A stretch of DNA of 64,000 nucleotides from Aquimarina sp. TRL1 (GTDB lineage Bacteria > Bacteroidota > Bacteroidia > Flavobacteriales > Flavobacteriaceae). The position numbers and the translations under genes were made by a program. The notes under the pieces are model-generated. The model made no database searches. It saw only the letters and a list, made by a program, of their open reading frames with translations, and was not told where the DNA came from. This document shows, piece after piece, positions 47,669 to 54,319 of this stretch. Position 1 is the stretch's first letter. Each line of letters starts with the position of its first letter. The stretch lies in contig NZ_CP053590.1 in NCBI RefSeq assembly GCF_013365535.1, positions 2,594,501 through 2,658,500 of the forward strand, read 5' to 3'.

Positions 47669-48106
47669 ATGAGAAAAGAGTCAGTCCCAAACAAAAATAA
47701 CCTTACATCGGTATGGATTGCCATAACCGCCTTTTCTGTTTTAACAGGAGCTGGGTATTGGTTGTATCGAAAACGTAAGATGGCAAAAGAAAATGAGGGT
47801 ATGACATGGCAATCTGGTATAAGACCTTCCTCTTCTTCTCTATGGAGCAGGACTTCAAGGTTTAAGTGTAGTAGTACTAAGTATCCGTTGACCTATGGGA
47901 ACTGCCATGAAGATGTAAAGATATTACAACGTTACCTTAAGGTTTACAATGAAGATTTGGGATATTCTGGTAAAAACAGAGATGGTGTAGACGGGCAATT
48001 TGGAGCCAAGACTGCCAAAGCAGCCAAACAGCGATTAAAGAAGGATCTATTTACCAAAGAGGATATCCAGTCAATAAAAACAAGTTTAAAAATGATGAAA
48101 CGATGA
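47669..48106 (+). CDS. Membrane-anchored peptidoglycan-binding protein
   Basis: 145 residues. Membrane segment about 13-29, then a PG-binding type-1 domain (about 70-130): CHEDVKILQRYLKVYNEDLG followed by GVDGQFGAKTAKAAKQRL, the hallmark D-G-FG-T-A pattern. It would hold the virion or lysis complex to the wall. Overlaps the next gene by four bases. Confidence 0.75.
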   Translation: MRKESVPNKNNLTSVWIAITAFSVLTGAGYWLYRKRKMAKENEGMTWQSGIRPSSSSLWSRTSRFKCSSTKYPLTYGNCHEDVKILQRYLKVYNEDLGYSGKNRDGVDGQFGAKTAKAAKQRLKKDLFTKEDIQSIKTSLKMMKR

Positions 48107-48546
48107 ATACCCAGAAACACACAAAGCAAGTATTTTGGATGGCAACCGTAATTACAGGGGCAACCCTTTTGTATTACCTGTTACAACGAAAAAAAAATAA
48201 AGACGACACACCAGATACAATTACCCCTTCTATACTCAGACCCATTGCTACTGAAGTAAAACAACAAACTCAAACCAGTGTGAAACACAAGCAGCCCCAA
48301 GTAGAGCAGCTTCCTATTCCACAACAAAGCGTTTTTCCTTTAAAACCTGGTAGCAAGGGCAAAGAAGTAGAACGTTTACAGATATGGCTACTTAGGAATC
48401 ATGGATGGAAAGGAGAAATCACCCGTATCTATGATGATCAGACCTTGAAACTGGTTAGAAAAAGTCTTAAAAAGGATCAGGTAGATAAACATACTTATCA
48501 AAAGAAAAAAATGGGAATTCCCATTTGTCAACAATTTCAACCCTAA
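48103..48546 (+). CDS. Membrane-anchored protein with degenerate PG-binding domain
   Basis: 147 residues. Membrane segment about 11-27, a Gln/Pro-rich linker, then a PG-binding-like segment (LKPGSKGKEVERLQIWLLRNH) whose second half (IYDDQTLKLVRKSL) keeps the D-T-L pattern but has lost FG. Pairs with the preceding gene. Confidence 0.6.
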   Translation: MNTQKHTKQVFWMATVITGATLLYYLLQRKKNKDDTPDTITPSILRPIATEVKQQTQTSVKHKQPQVEQLPIPQQSVFPLKPGSKGKEVERLQIWLLRNHGWKGEITRIYDDQTLKLVRKSLKKDQVDKHTYQKKKMGIPICQQFQP

Positions 48547-48553
48547 TTAAGAT

Positions 48554-48796
48554 ATGGCAGTACAGAAAAAAAGAAAACTGGTTAACTACCTGGATGCCCT
48601 GGTAGATAAGGACGGGTTAAAAACAGAAGTTACCATTACTCTTACCGACCAGACCATGACACGAATTATTATTAGCTTTTTAGTATCTGGTATTGCAATA
48701 GTAGCAATATCTCACCTGATTAAAAACTATTTCCCCAATATGCAATTGGGAGCAATTCAAAGAGAACTCATTGATATTAAAAAACAACTTAAATAA
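48554..48796 (+). CDS. Small single-TM protein, 80 residues
   Basis: A basic N-terminus, one membrane segment (about 36-56) and an amphipathic C-terminal helix (QRELIDIKKQLK). Immediately upstream of the holin-like gene. Unrecognised. Confidence 0.6.
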   Translation: MAVQKKRKLVNYLDALVDKDGLKTEVTITLTDQTMTRIIISFLVSGIAIVAISHLIKNYFPNMQLGAIQRELIDIKKQLK

Positions 48797-48802
48797 CACT
48801 TT

Positions 48803-49147
48803 ATGGAAACAGTATATCAAAACATCATCGCCTATCTGAATACTTTGGACTGGTCATACATTATCACATTTATACTTTTGTGCTATGCCATTAATCATTA
48901 TGCCTTTACCCAATGGATTAAAAACGGATTAGGAATTACCCTAAAAACCCGATATCGTGTCTTGCTTGTTGGACTGCTCTACGGAATTGTAATTTTCTTT
49001 ATAAGAGCCTATACCTTATCTCAGATAGAAAGGCTTTTTAGATCCTTTATTTTTGCTGTAGTATTTCACAAGTTCATTCTGGAGCTACTAACAAAAAGAA
49101 TTTTTCCTGGCAAAAGAGAAAACAAATCAAATAACGATTACTTATGA
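48803..49147 (+). CDS. Holin-like three-TM protein
   Basis: 114 residues with hydrophobic segments at about 18-36, 50-68 and 74-95 and a charged C-terminal tail, the plan of class I holins. Next to the spanin-like pair and lytic enzymes. Overlaps the following gene by four bases. The name is inferred from size, topology and neighbours. Confidence 0.5.
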   Translation: METVYQNIIAYLNTLDWSYIITFILLCYAINHYAFTQWIKNGLGITLKTRYRVLLVGLLYGIVIFFIRAYTLSQIERLFRSFIFAVVFHKFILELLTKRIFPGKRENKSNNDYL

Positions 49148-49506
49148 AATGGGAAAACTATGCATTGTCCTTTTTTATAGGAGCCGGGTTAGTTCTTATA
49201 CTATTATTATGGATTATTCCCATAGAAAATAATCAGGAGGATAAAAAATCGATACAAAAAATAAGGGAACTGGAGCATCATAATCAAATGCTTACAAAGG
49301 TCAATGCTATATTGGATGATAAAGTTTTTGAGCTGGAGATACAGGCAGACAGCCTTAGAACTTTACTAATTCAGGATAAAGAACAAATTACAGGATTAAA
49401 ACAACGAAAAAATGAAAAAATATATCATATCAGCAGGTATAATGATGATGAGTTATTTCGGTATTTCTCAAGATTTAACTCCACAAGTACTACTGATCAA
49501 AAATAA
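49144..49506 (+). CDS. Rz-like inner-membrane spanin candidate
   Basis: 120 residues. N-terminal membrane anchor (about 8-26) followed by a long coiled coil (about 35-90, IQKIRELEHHNQMLTKVNA). This is the usual plan of i-spanins. Its last 95 bases overlap, in another frame, the following gene, which has a signal peptide, as in Rz/Rz1 arrangements. Confidence 0.55.
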   Translation: MKWENYALSFFIGAGLVLILLLWIIPIENNQEDKKSIQKIRELEHHNQMLTKVNAILDDKVFELEIQADSLRTLLIQDKEQITGLKQRKNEKIYHISRYNDDELFRYFSRFNSTSTTDQK

Positions 49507-49831
49507 GAAACATTTTTGCTTCAATTCCTTTCAATCCAAAGAGTTGGCTAAACTACTTGAGAAGGGAAGCTATAATGACTCCCTGGTTACCCAACTATCA
49601 ATAACCAATAATCGGTTAGTTGATTTACTCCAAAAAAAAGACAGCCTGATTAGTTTTAAAAATAGCCAGTTATATAACTACAAAGGAATCATTGATAATA
49701 AAGAGCAACACATTACTGTGCTCAATAATATAGCCAAACAAACAAACCAAAAACTAAAAAAAGGAAAGTTACACAAGATGTTGCTTCTGGGAAGTCTTGT
49801 TGTTGCATCAACCTTACTACTAAGTAAATAA
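49412..49831 (+). CDS. Spanin-partner-like protein with signal peptide and C-terminal TM
   Basis: 139 residues. Signal peptide (about 1-18, cleavage likely after GISQ), a coiled coil (about 60-105) and a hydrophobic C-terminal segment (about 119-136). There is no lipobox, so it is not a classical outer-membrane o-spanin, and the C-terminal segment would embed it in a membrane. Embedded start within the upstream gene supports the pairing. Confidence 0.5.
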   Translation: MKKYIISAGIMMMSYFGISQDLTPQVLLIKNKKHFCFNSFQSKELAKLLEKGSYNDSLVTQLSITNNRLVDLLQKKDSLISFKNSQLYNYKGIIDNKEQHITVLNNIAKQTNQKLKKGKLHKMLLLGSLVVASTLLLSK

Positions 49832-49923
49832 GTATGAAATCAGTATATCAAAAAGGTATGGAACACATTAGAGTAGCAGTTTTATCACTGATTGTTATTG
49901 TTTCTTAATCAAAATAATAGCAA

Positions 49924-50553
49924 ATGTCTGTAATCAAAGAACGTTTTGTAATCCGTTATTATTCCTATGCCCAAAAGGCAGCCAAGTCTTCTGGTATTCC
50001 GGTATTGTTTGCCCTGGCACAAAGTGCATTAGAATCCGGATGGGGTAAATATATAAAGGGAAATATGATGTTTGGAATCAAAAGAGGAGCAGGTATCAAT
50101 TATGGAGGGTGGCAAGGAGATACTCAGTATATCACTACCACAGAATACTCCTCTAAGCCCACAAGAAACTTCCCTTTTGTTTATCCGGGATATCCTATAC
50201 AAATCAATAATGGAAAATGGAAGTATAAGATAAAAGATGTATTTAGAGCCTATACCACCCCTTTTTATTCTTTTATAGATTGGGCAGGAATGTTGTTTAA
50301 AAGCAGACGGTATCAAAATGCACTTTATCATAAGAAAAACCCGTACCGATTTGCTGAAGAAATTGCAAAGGCTGGATATGCAACAGACCCCAATTATGCA
50401 AACAAGATTAAACGTATAATGAAAGAAATACAGCAGATTATTATACTAAAAAAATTAAACAAAAACCAAAAGGAAATAGGTCTTCCCTTAATCCTTATGG
50501 GAGTTAGTCTGTTGATAATAAGTGTGGTAGTAATCAATCGTAAACCTAAATAG
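49924..50553 (+). CDS. Glucosaminidase-like peptidoglycan hydrolase with C-terminal TM
   Basis: 209 residues. The FlgJ/GH73-type signature FALAQSALESGWG (about 29-41) carries the catalytic Glu37, followed by NMMFGIKRG and later FAEEIAKAGYATDPNYANKI, the typical end of the family. A membrane segment at about 185-204 anchors it. Cleaves glycan strands between GlcNAc and MurNAc. The 92 bases before it have only a 24-codon hydrophobic frame (49834) that I do not call. Confidence 0.8.
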   Translation: MSVIKERFVIRYYSYAQKAAKSSGIPVLFALAQSALESGWGKYIKGNMMFGIKRGAGINYGGWQGDTQYITTTEYSSKPTRNFPFVYPGYPIQINNGKWKYKIKDVFRAYTTPFYSFIDWAGMLFKSRRYQNALYHKKNPYRFAEEIAKAGYATDPNYANKIKRIMKEIQQIIILKKLNKNQKEIGLPLILMGVSLLIISVVVINRKPK

Positions 50554-50703
50554 ATGAACGCTGATAAAGGTAATATATGGATTAATGTGATTTTCGGAGT
50601 CTTTCTAACTGTTAGTATTGCTAAAGGAGGAATTTCTATTTATGAATGGCATCAGAAAAGAAAAGCCAAAAAACAATGTAGGTGTGGTTCAAAAAAAACG
50701 TGA
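50554..50703 (+). CDS. Small single-TM protein overlapping the M15 peptidase start
   Basis: 49 residues from an ATG directly after the stop of the glucosaminidase gene (TAGATG). One membrane segment (about 8-26) and a Lys/Cys-rich tail (KRKAKKQCRCGSKK). It overlaps the next gene by 62 bases in another frame. This compact layout is like the spanin pair upstream. Confidence 0.5.
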   Translation: MNADKGNIWINVIFGVFLTVSIAKGGISIYEWHQKRKAKKQCRCGSKKT

Positions 50704-51175
50704 ATATATTTGGTTTTCAATAGCTTTAACTTCTATTGTCGTGGTAGGATGCTGGATATTACTTAAAAAAAAGCAACCTAAAGTTGACCTGAAAAAATTT
50801 GATAGTCCGGATCTCCCTGGCTCAGGGGTATGCATGGATAAAAAGTTGATTAAAATGCTACTGCAATTACAAAACAAATCAGGATATCCTGTTTTTGACA
50901 ATATAAACTCTGGAGCTAGAACTGCATATTGGAATAAAAAGGTAGGTGGGGTATCAAATTCCTCTCATAAAATACCTACTTGTAAGGCAGTAGATATTCA
51001 TACTCCAACTAAAAGCATTAGAAATAAAATCGTAGTAATTGCTAAACTAGTAGGATTTAAACGAATTGGCGTTGGAAAAACGTTTGTACACCTGGATAAC
51101 GACCATACCAAACGGCAAAACATTGCATGGGGATATCCTTCTGGTGCTAAACCACCAATTAACCCATTTATTTGA
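50642..51175 (+). CDS. M15-type DD-carboxypeptidase/L-Ala-D-Glu endopeptidase-like protein
   Basis: 177 residues from ATG 50642 (a TTG at 50618 is possible). Membrane segment about 24-41, then an M15-like domain with SGARTAYWNKK (about 90-100), SSHKIPTCKAVDI (His109, Asp118) and FVHLDND (His150, Asp152), the zinc-ligand order of M15 peptidases; two extra residues lie between His109 and Asp118 compared with the usual SxHxxGxAxD. Last gene of the rightward region. Confidence 0.75.
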   Translation: MNGIRKEKPKNNVGVVQKKREYIWFSIALTSIVVVGCWILLKKKQPKVDLKKFDSPDLPGSGVCMDKKLIKMLLQLQNKSGYPVFDNINSGARTAYWNKKVGGVSNSSHKIPTCKAVDIHTPTKSIRNKIVVIAKLVGFKRIGVGKTFVHLDNDHTKRQNIAWGYPSGAKPPINPFI

Positions 51176-51272
51176 AATAATAAAAGAGAAAACTACTTTC
51201 AATTGCATTTATTAAAACAATACATTCTGAATTTCTGACTACCTCCCTATATTACAAATAGTGCCTCTTGTA
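51176..51272. other. Strand-switch gap, probable right boundary region
   Basis: AT-rich gap of 97 bases between convergent genes, with no clear terminator. It contains CCTCCCT near 51241, also present in the tRNA-Arg T arm, but this short match alone is not evidence for an att site. Confidence 0.3.
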
Positions 51273-51437
51273 TTAATAATCATCATCTTCATAATAAAGT
51301 TCGGGATCAACTCCAATAGGACGGGTATCGTTTTTATCGGGATTGAATCCTGTTATTGCAGTAAAGAGCATTGCAACAATAATGCTAAACAAAATGATTA
51401 ATGTAATTTGTATAAAAGGAGGTAATTCTTTTTTCAT
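51273..51437 (-). CDS. Small single-TM protein, 54 residues
   Basis: Starts MKKELPPFIQ, one membrane segment (about 8-30), then a polar tail ending in Asp/Glu/Tyr. Last gene of the leftward operon downstream of the VasX-like effector. Unrecognised. Confidence 0.55.
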   Translation of the reverse strand: MKKELPPFIQITLIILFSIIVAMLFTAITGFNPDKNDTRPIGVDPELYYEDDDY

Positions 51438-51485
51438 GAGGATTTCTATTTAGTTGCGTATTAGGAAAGTAATTTGAGAGTTAAA

Positions 51486-52070
51486 TTAGTGGAAAGGAGG
51501 GTATGAAGCTTTCCAAACTCCATCAGTTTTAACAAAAGATAATATTTCGTACCAAGGAGTACATCCTCCATAACCTAATAAATTATATGCTACCACCAAA
51601 GAGATATTACCTTTTTTGTTAAATACCGGATATGAAAAATACATTAATGATTTCATGTCATATTTATTTAGTATTGCCTTCCATTCAGGAGAAAATTCTT
51701 TGTACTTTTTTGCATAGTATCTTATATCAATTAAATCTTCCTCACAAAAATAGTCGGAGATTTGATGGAGAAGCTCCCGATGTGCTATTAGATAATTTCT
51801 TTGTTTAGAAAGATATTTCAAATCCTCTTCCTCGAAATATTCGAATTCGAATTCTGCACTATCATTACTTACATCAACCAGCGGATTATTATGCTTCAAC
51901 CATGATGGAGATGGAGGGGTTCTTACTGTTTTACTAATTTTTATAGTGGTGCGTTTTTGGGAGTAAAAAGAGTGTTTTAAAATGTTAAATATGTCTTCTA
52001 CGTCCTCTTTATGGGGTTGATTATTGCAGCCAATACAAAGCAATATTAAAATGGTATGGTAATGTTTCAT
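51486..52070 (-). CDS. Putative lipoprotein, 194 residues
   Basis: Short signal-like N-terminus ending in CIGC (Cys about 15), then an acidic, helical and strand-mixed domain with YLGYGG-like segment (NLLGYGGCTPWYEIL). Unrecognised. Its place in the effector operon makes an envelope immunity or accessory function possible. Confidence 0.55.
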   Translation of the reverse strand: MKHYHTILILLCIGCNNQPHKEDVEDIFNILKHSFYSQKRTTIKISKTVRTPPSPSWLKHNNPLVDVSNDSAEFEFEYFEEEDLKYLSKQRNYLIAHRELLHQISDYFCEEDLIDIRYYAKKYKEFSPEWKAILNKYDMKSLMYFSYPVFNKKGNISLVVAYNLLGYGGCTPWYEILSFVKTDGVWKASYPPFH

Positions 52071-52092
52071 TATCTGTGTTTTAAAAAGTAGT

Positions 52093-52812
52093 TTATAGTA
52101 TTTCGGTATATCCCAAATAATAAAATCTATTAGGTTCTTTGGATATCCCGGGAATTTTTGGGGCGGAGATAAAGTTTTCTTCTATTATAGGAATACCTGT
52201 AATCTCACCAGTATTTTTATCAATTATATACGATGATCCCTTATATACGCTATTGGGATTCTCTGATTTTTCTTCAATTTGAAAAATCTCTTTAGTCTCA
52301 TAGATGGTCATTTTTGTTTCCCACAGATAAGCAGAAAGACAGCTGCCTCCATAGATAGCATGAAGAACACTTTCTATTGTTTGTTTTTGTTCTACTGAAG
52401 GGAAGAAAAGATTTGTGGCACAGTTAAAAGAACTGCCACTTTTAGGGTAAAAATTCCCTTCATTACCATAGAAGTTATTGCGATAATGTGTGTTCCTTAT
52501 TTTTCCACTTGGTAGCTCCAATTCAATTCCATAATAGAATCTCGAATATAAAGGCACTAAAAGCACATTTTGCTGTAATCGAACGATAATATTCTTTTGA
52601 TTGGTCAGTACTTGGATGTAATCAAAACAAAAAGGATTAATAGAAGCATACATGCTCTTTTCCTGCCGAATTAGCTGTATAGCGATATTTACAATAGCAT
52701 CTTTTTCAAGCTCAATAAGGTCAGAGATATTGTATGTTTTTTGGTTTTTTGAAAAAGACAAACGTTGTCTTTTTCGAGAGATATTAGTGTATCCATTGTA
52801 TGTGTTTTTCAT
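52093..52812 (-). CDS. Hypothetical protein, 239 residues
   Basis: Soluble, aromatic-rich protein with no family recognised. Contains HAIYGGSCLSAYLWETKMTI and a C-terminal GSSYIIDKNTGEITGIPII. Lies between two other unknown genes of the leftward operon. Confidence 0.55.
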   Translation of the reverse strand: MKNTYNGYTNISRKRQRLSFSKNQKTYNISDLIELEKDAIVNIAIQLIRQEKSMYASINPFCFDYIQVLTNQKNIIVRLQQNVLLVPLYSRFYYGIELELPSGKIRNTHYRNNFYGNEGNFYPKSGSSFNCATNLFFPSVEQKQTIESVLHAIYGGSCLSAYLWETKMTIYETKEIFQIEEKSENPNSVYKGSSYIIDKNTGEITGIPIIEENFISAPKIPGISKEPNRFYYLGYTEIL

Positions 52813-52830
52813 CTGGGGTGATTATTATTG

Positions 52831-53409
52831 TTATCGTCTGTAGATATTCCATATAGCAGTATGCAGATTAATACGATGAATCCAAACGTCATAGGCATAT
52901 CTTAAATGAGGTTCATTCAAAAAATCATGCTTTAAAAGCAGTTCAAAACAAAGGTTTGAAAGCGTTTTCGGTGGGAGTTGTTCTAAATAACCAGGGAGTT
53001 TTGTAATATCAATATGACCAAAGCATACCCTATTGTTTTGAGAGTGATCAATATGGTAATAGGCTAGATTCTCATAAGGATCATAGCAGAAATAAATATA
53101 TAAGTTACAAGGAGAGTGCCTTTTTGCATGCTTGTTAAAAAGTGTTATCTGGAATTTGTCATTACAAAGGATATACCCTTCTGTATCAAATACAATAATG
53201 GAAGGGCATAAAAAGGCCTTATTTAAGCACATGTTTCCAATCGAAATTAAAGAACCAAATAGCCCCCCATAACAATTCGTCTTGCCTTTATTAAAAGGAT
53301 GTGTCATTTCAGAGATAAGAACACCATTTATAAGACTGCTGTCGAGCAGAACTTTAAAATCTGGAGACAAACAGTCTTTTAGTATTTGATCTATTAAAAC
53401 GTCATTCAT
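52831..53409 (-). CDS. Hypothetical protein, 192 residues
   Basis: Soluble, Cys- and His-rich, unrecognised, with YIYFCYDPYENLAYYHIDHS in the middle. Separated from the DUF6708-like gene by 157 bases. Confidence 0.55.
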   Translation of the reverse strand: MNDVLIDQILKDCLSPDFKVLLDSSLINGVLISEMTHPFNKGKTNCYGGLFGSLISIGNMCLNKAFLCPSIIVFDTEGYILCNDKFQITLFNKHAKRHSPCNLYIYFCYDPYENLAYYHIDHSQNNRVCFGHIDITKLPGYLEQLPPKTLSNLCFELLLKHDFLNEPHLRYAYDVWIHRINLHTAIWNIYRR

Positions 53410-53566
53410 TTTTTCTTTTTTAATGTTGTTTTTTTGATATAATGATTTTTAAAATTAGGAAAGAGAAGCCTTGCTCTTTAATGTTAAAGAGTTGATTATA
53501 AGTGTTTTTTGGTTTATTGTGTTTTAGATACTAATTCTCTACTATAAATGAAGTTTTAGATTAATT

Positions 53567-54319
53567 TTACCATCCTCCGATACGTTTACGTTCATCTTGT
53601 TGTTCTGGGGTTGCTTCAGGGGTTGGGACTTTGCTGAAATATAAGGGTTTGGGGAACCCTGCTGCTTTACGACGTTCAAAATCACGTTGCCTATATTTAT
53701 CAAAAGCATCTCCCGGAGGTAAAGGTCTGTTTTTATCCATATACCAGGTAATAAGGGAAATACTATAGAAACAATCCCCACCAGCATAGAAACTGGCAAA
53801 GGTTAGTCCTTTAGTTGGTCTTATTACTTCTAAACGATAGGCACCTGTACCATCTTCTCCTCCAGTACTATAAGTAAATATGGCATTGTCAAAGTGCATG
53901 GTAATATTTGGTTGCCAATACAAACCAGAAAATGTAATTAAACCATCTTTTCGGTTCAATATGTATTCTTTTTTCGGCATTGTAAAGTAGTAGATTATAA
54001 AAAATAATAGAATTAACATTGCGATAGTATTTAGGACAATACTTGTTATATCCCATTCTTCAAGAAAAATAATAAAACATAAAATAGAAAATAAAGCCAT
54101 TCCACCACCCCATAATGGAATAGCTATAGCTGCTGATTCGAAAACTAAGTAGTTATTATCTGCATGAATAAAAACCCCCTTTTTTTTAACTTTTTCATTC
54201 GTTAGATCACGAGGCATTTCATGGATTTGTTTATCTATTTTGTGATAGTATTTTTGTAACCCCAATTGAGCTTCTCCATAATTTTCATGGGTGATACTAC
54301 GTTTATAATCTATTGCCAT
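53567..54319 (-). CDS. DUF6708-like membrane protein, candidate immunity partner
   Basis: 250 residues with two adjacent membrane segments (about 62-83 and 93-113), then a strand-rich cytoplasmic part and a conserved-looking C-terminus: WYMDKNRPLPPGDAFDKYR, RRKAAGFPKPLY and TPEATPEQQDERKR. I recognise this as the pattern of DUF6708 proteins found after VasX-type effectors. It overlaps the effector gene by ten bases. VasX of Vibrio is neutralised by a membrane immunity protein, so an immunity role fits (inference). Confidence 0.65.
   Translation of the reverse strand: MAIDYKRSITHENYGEAQLGLQKYYHKIDKQIHEMPRDLTNEKVKKKGVFIHADNNYLVFESAAIAIPLWGGGMALFSILCFIIFLEEWDITSIVLNTIAMLILLFFIIYYFTMPKKEYILNRKDGLITFSGLYWQPNITMHFDNAIFTYSTGGEDGTGAYRLEVIRPTKGLTFASFYAGGDCFYSISLITWYMDKNRPLPPGDAFDKYRQRDFERRKAAGFPKPLYFSKVPTPEATPEQQDERKRIGGW

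Larger units (their letters stand above)
10920..51180. mobile_element. Putative integrated tailless membrane-containing virus (prophage-like element)
   Basis: The left end abuts tRNA-Arg and starts with a large serine recombinase, cI-like and Cro-like regulators and replication-type genes. The late region has a candidate capsid protein, a HerA/FtsK-type ATPase, many single-pass membrane proteins, peptidoglycan hydrolases and a holin/spanin-like cluster. Terminase, portal, tail, relaxase and type IV secretion genes are all absent. The right end is inferred from the strand switch and change of gene type after 51175; no convincing duplicate of the tRNA 3' end was found there. A 7-base match (CCTCCCT, tRNA 3' side and near 51241) is too short to count as an att site. 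Boundaries are therefore approximate. Confidence 0.65.

Noticed and set aside
49834..49908. 24-codon hydrophobic peptide
   Set aside because: Plausible as a membrane peptide but too short and no conservation can be judged.
10920..51180. Integrative conjugative element
   Set aside because: No relaxase, coupling protein or type IV secretion gene in the stretch; late genes point to a virus-like particle and lysis.
10920..51180. Tailed (Caudoviricetes) prophage
   Set aside because: No terminase large subunit, portal, HK97-type capsid, tape measure or baseplate seen in any frame listed.
51235..51245. CCTCCCT match to tRNA-Arg T arm as att site
   Set aside because: Seven bases of shared text are expected by chance in 40 kb.
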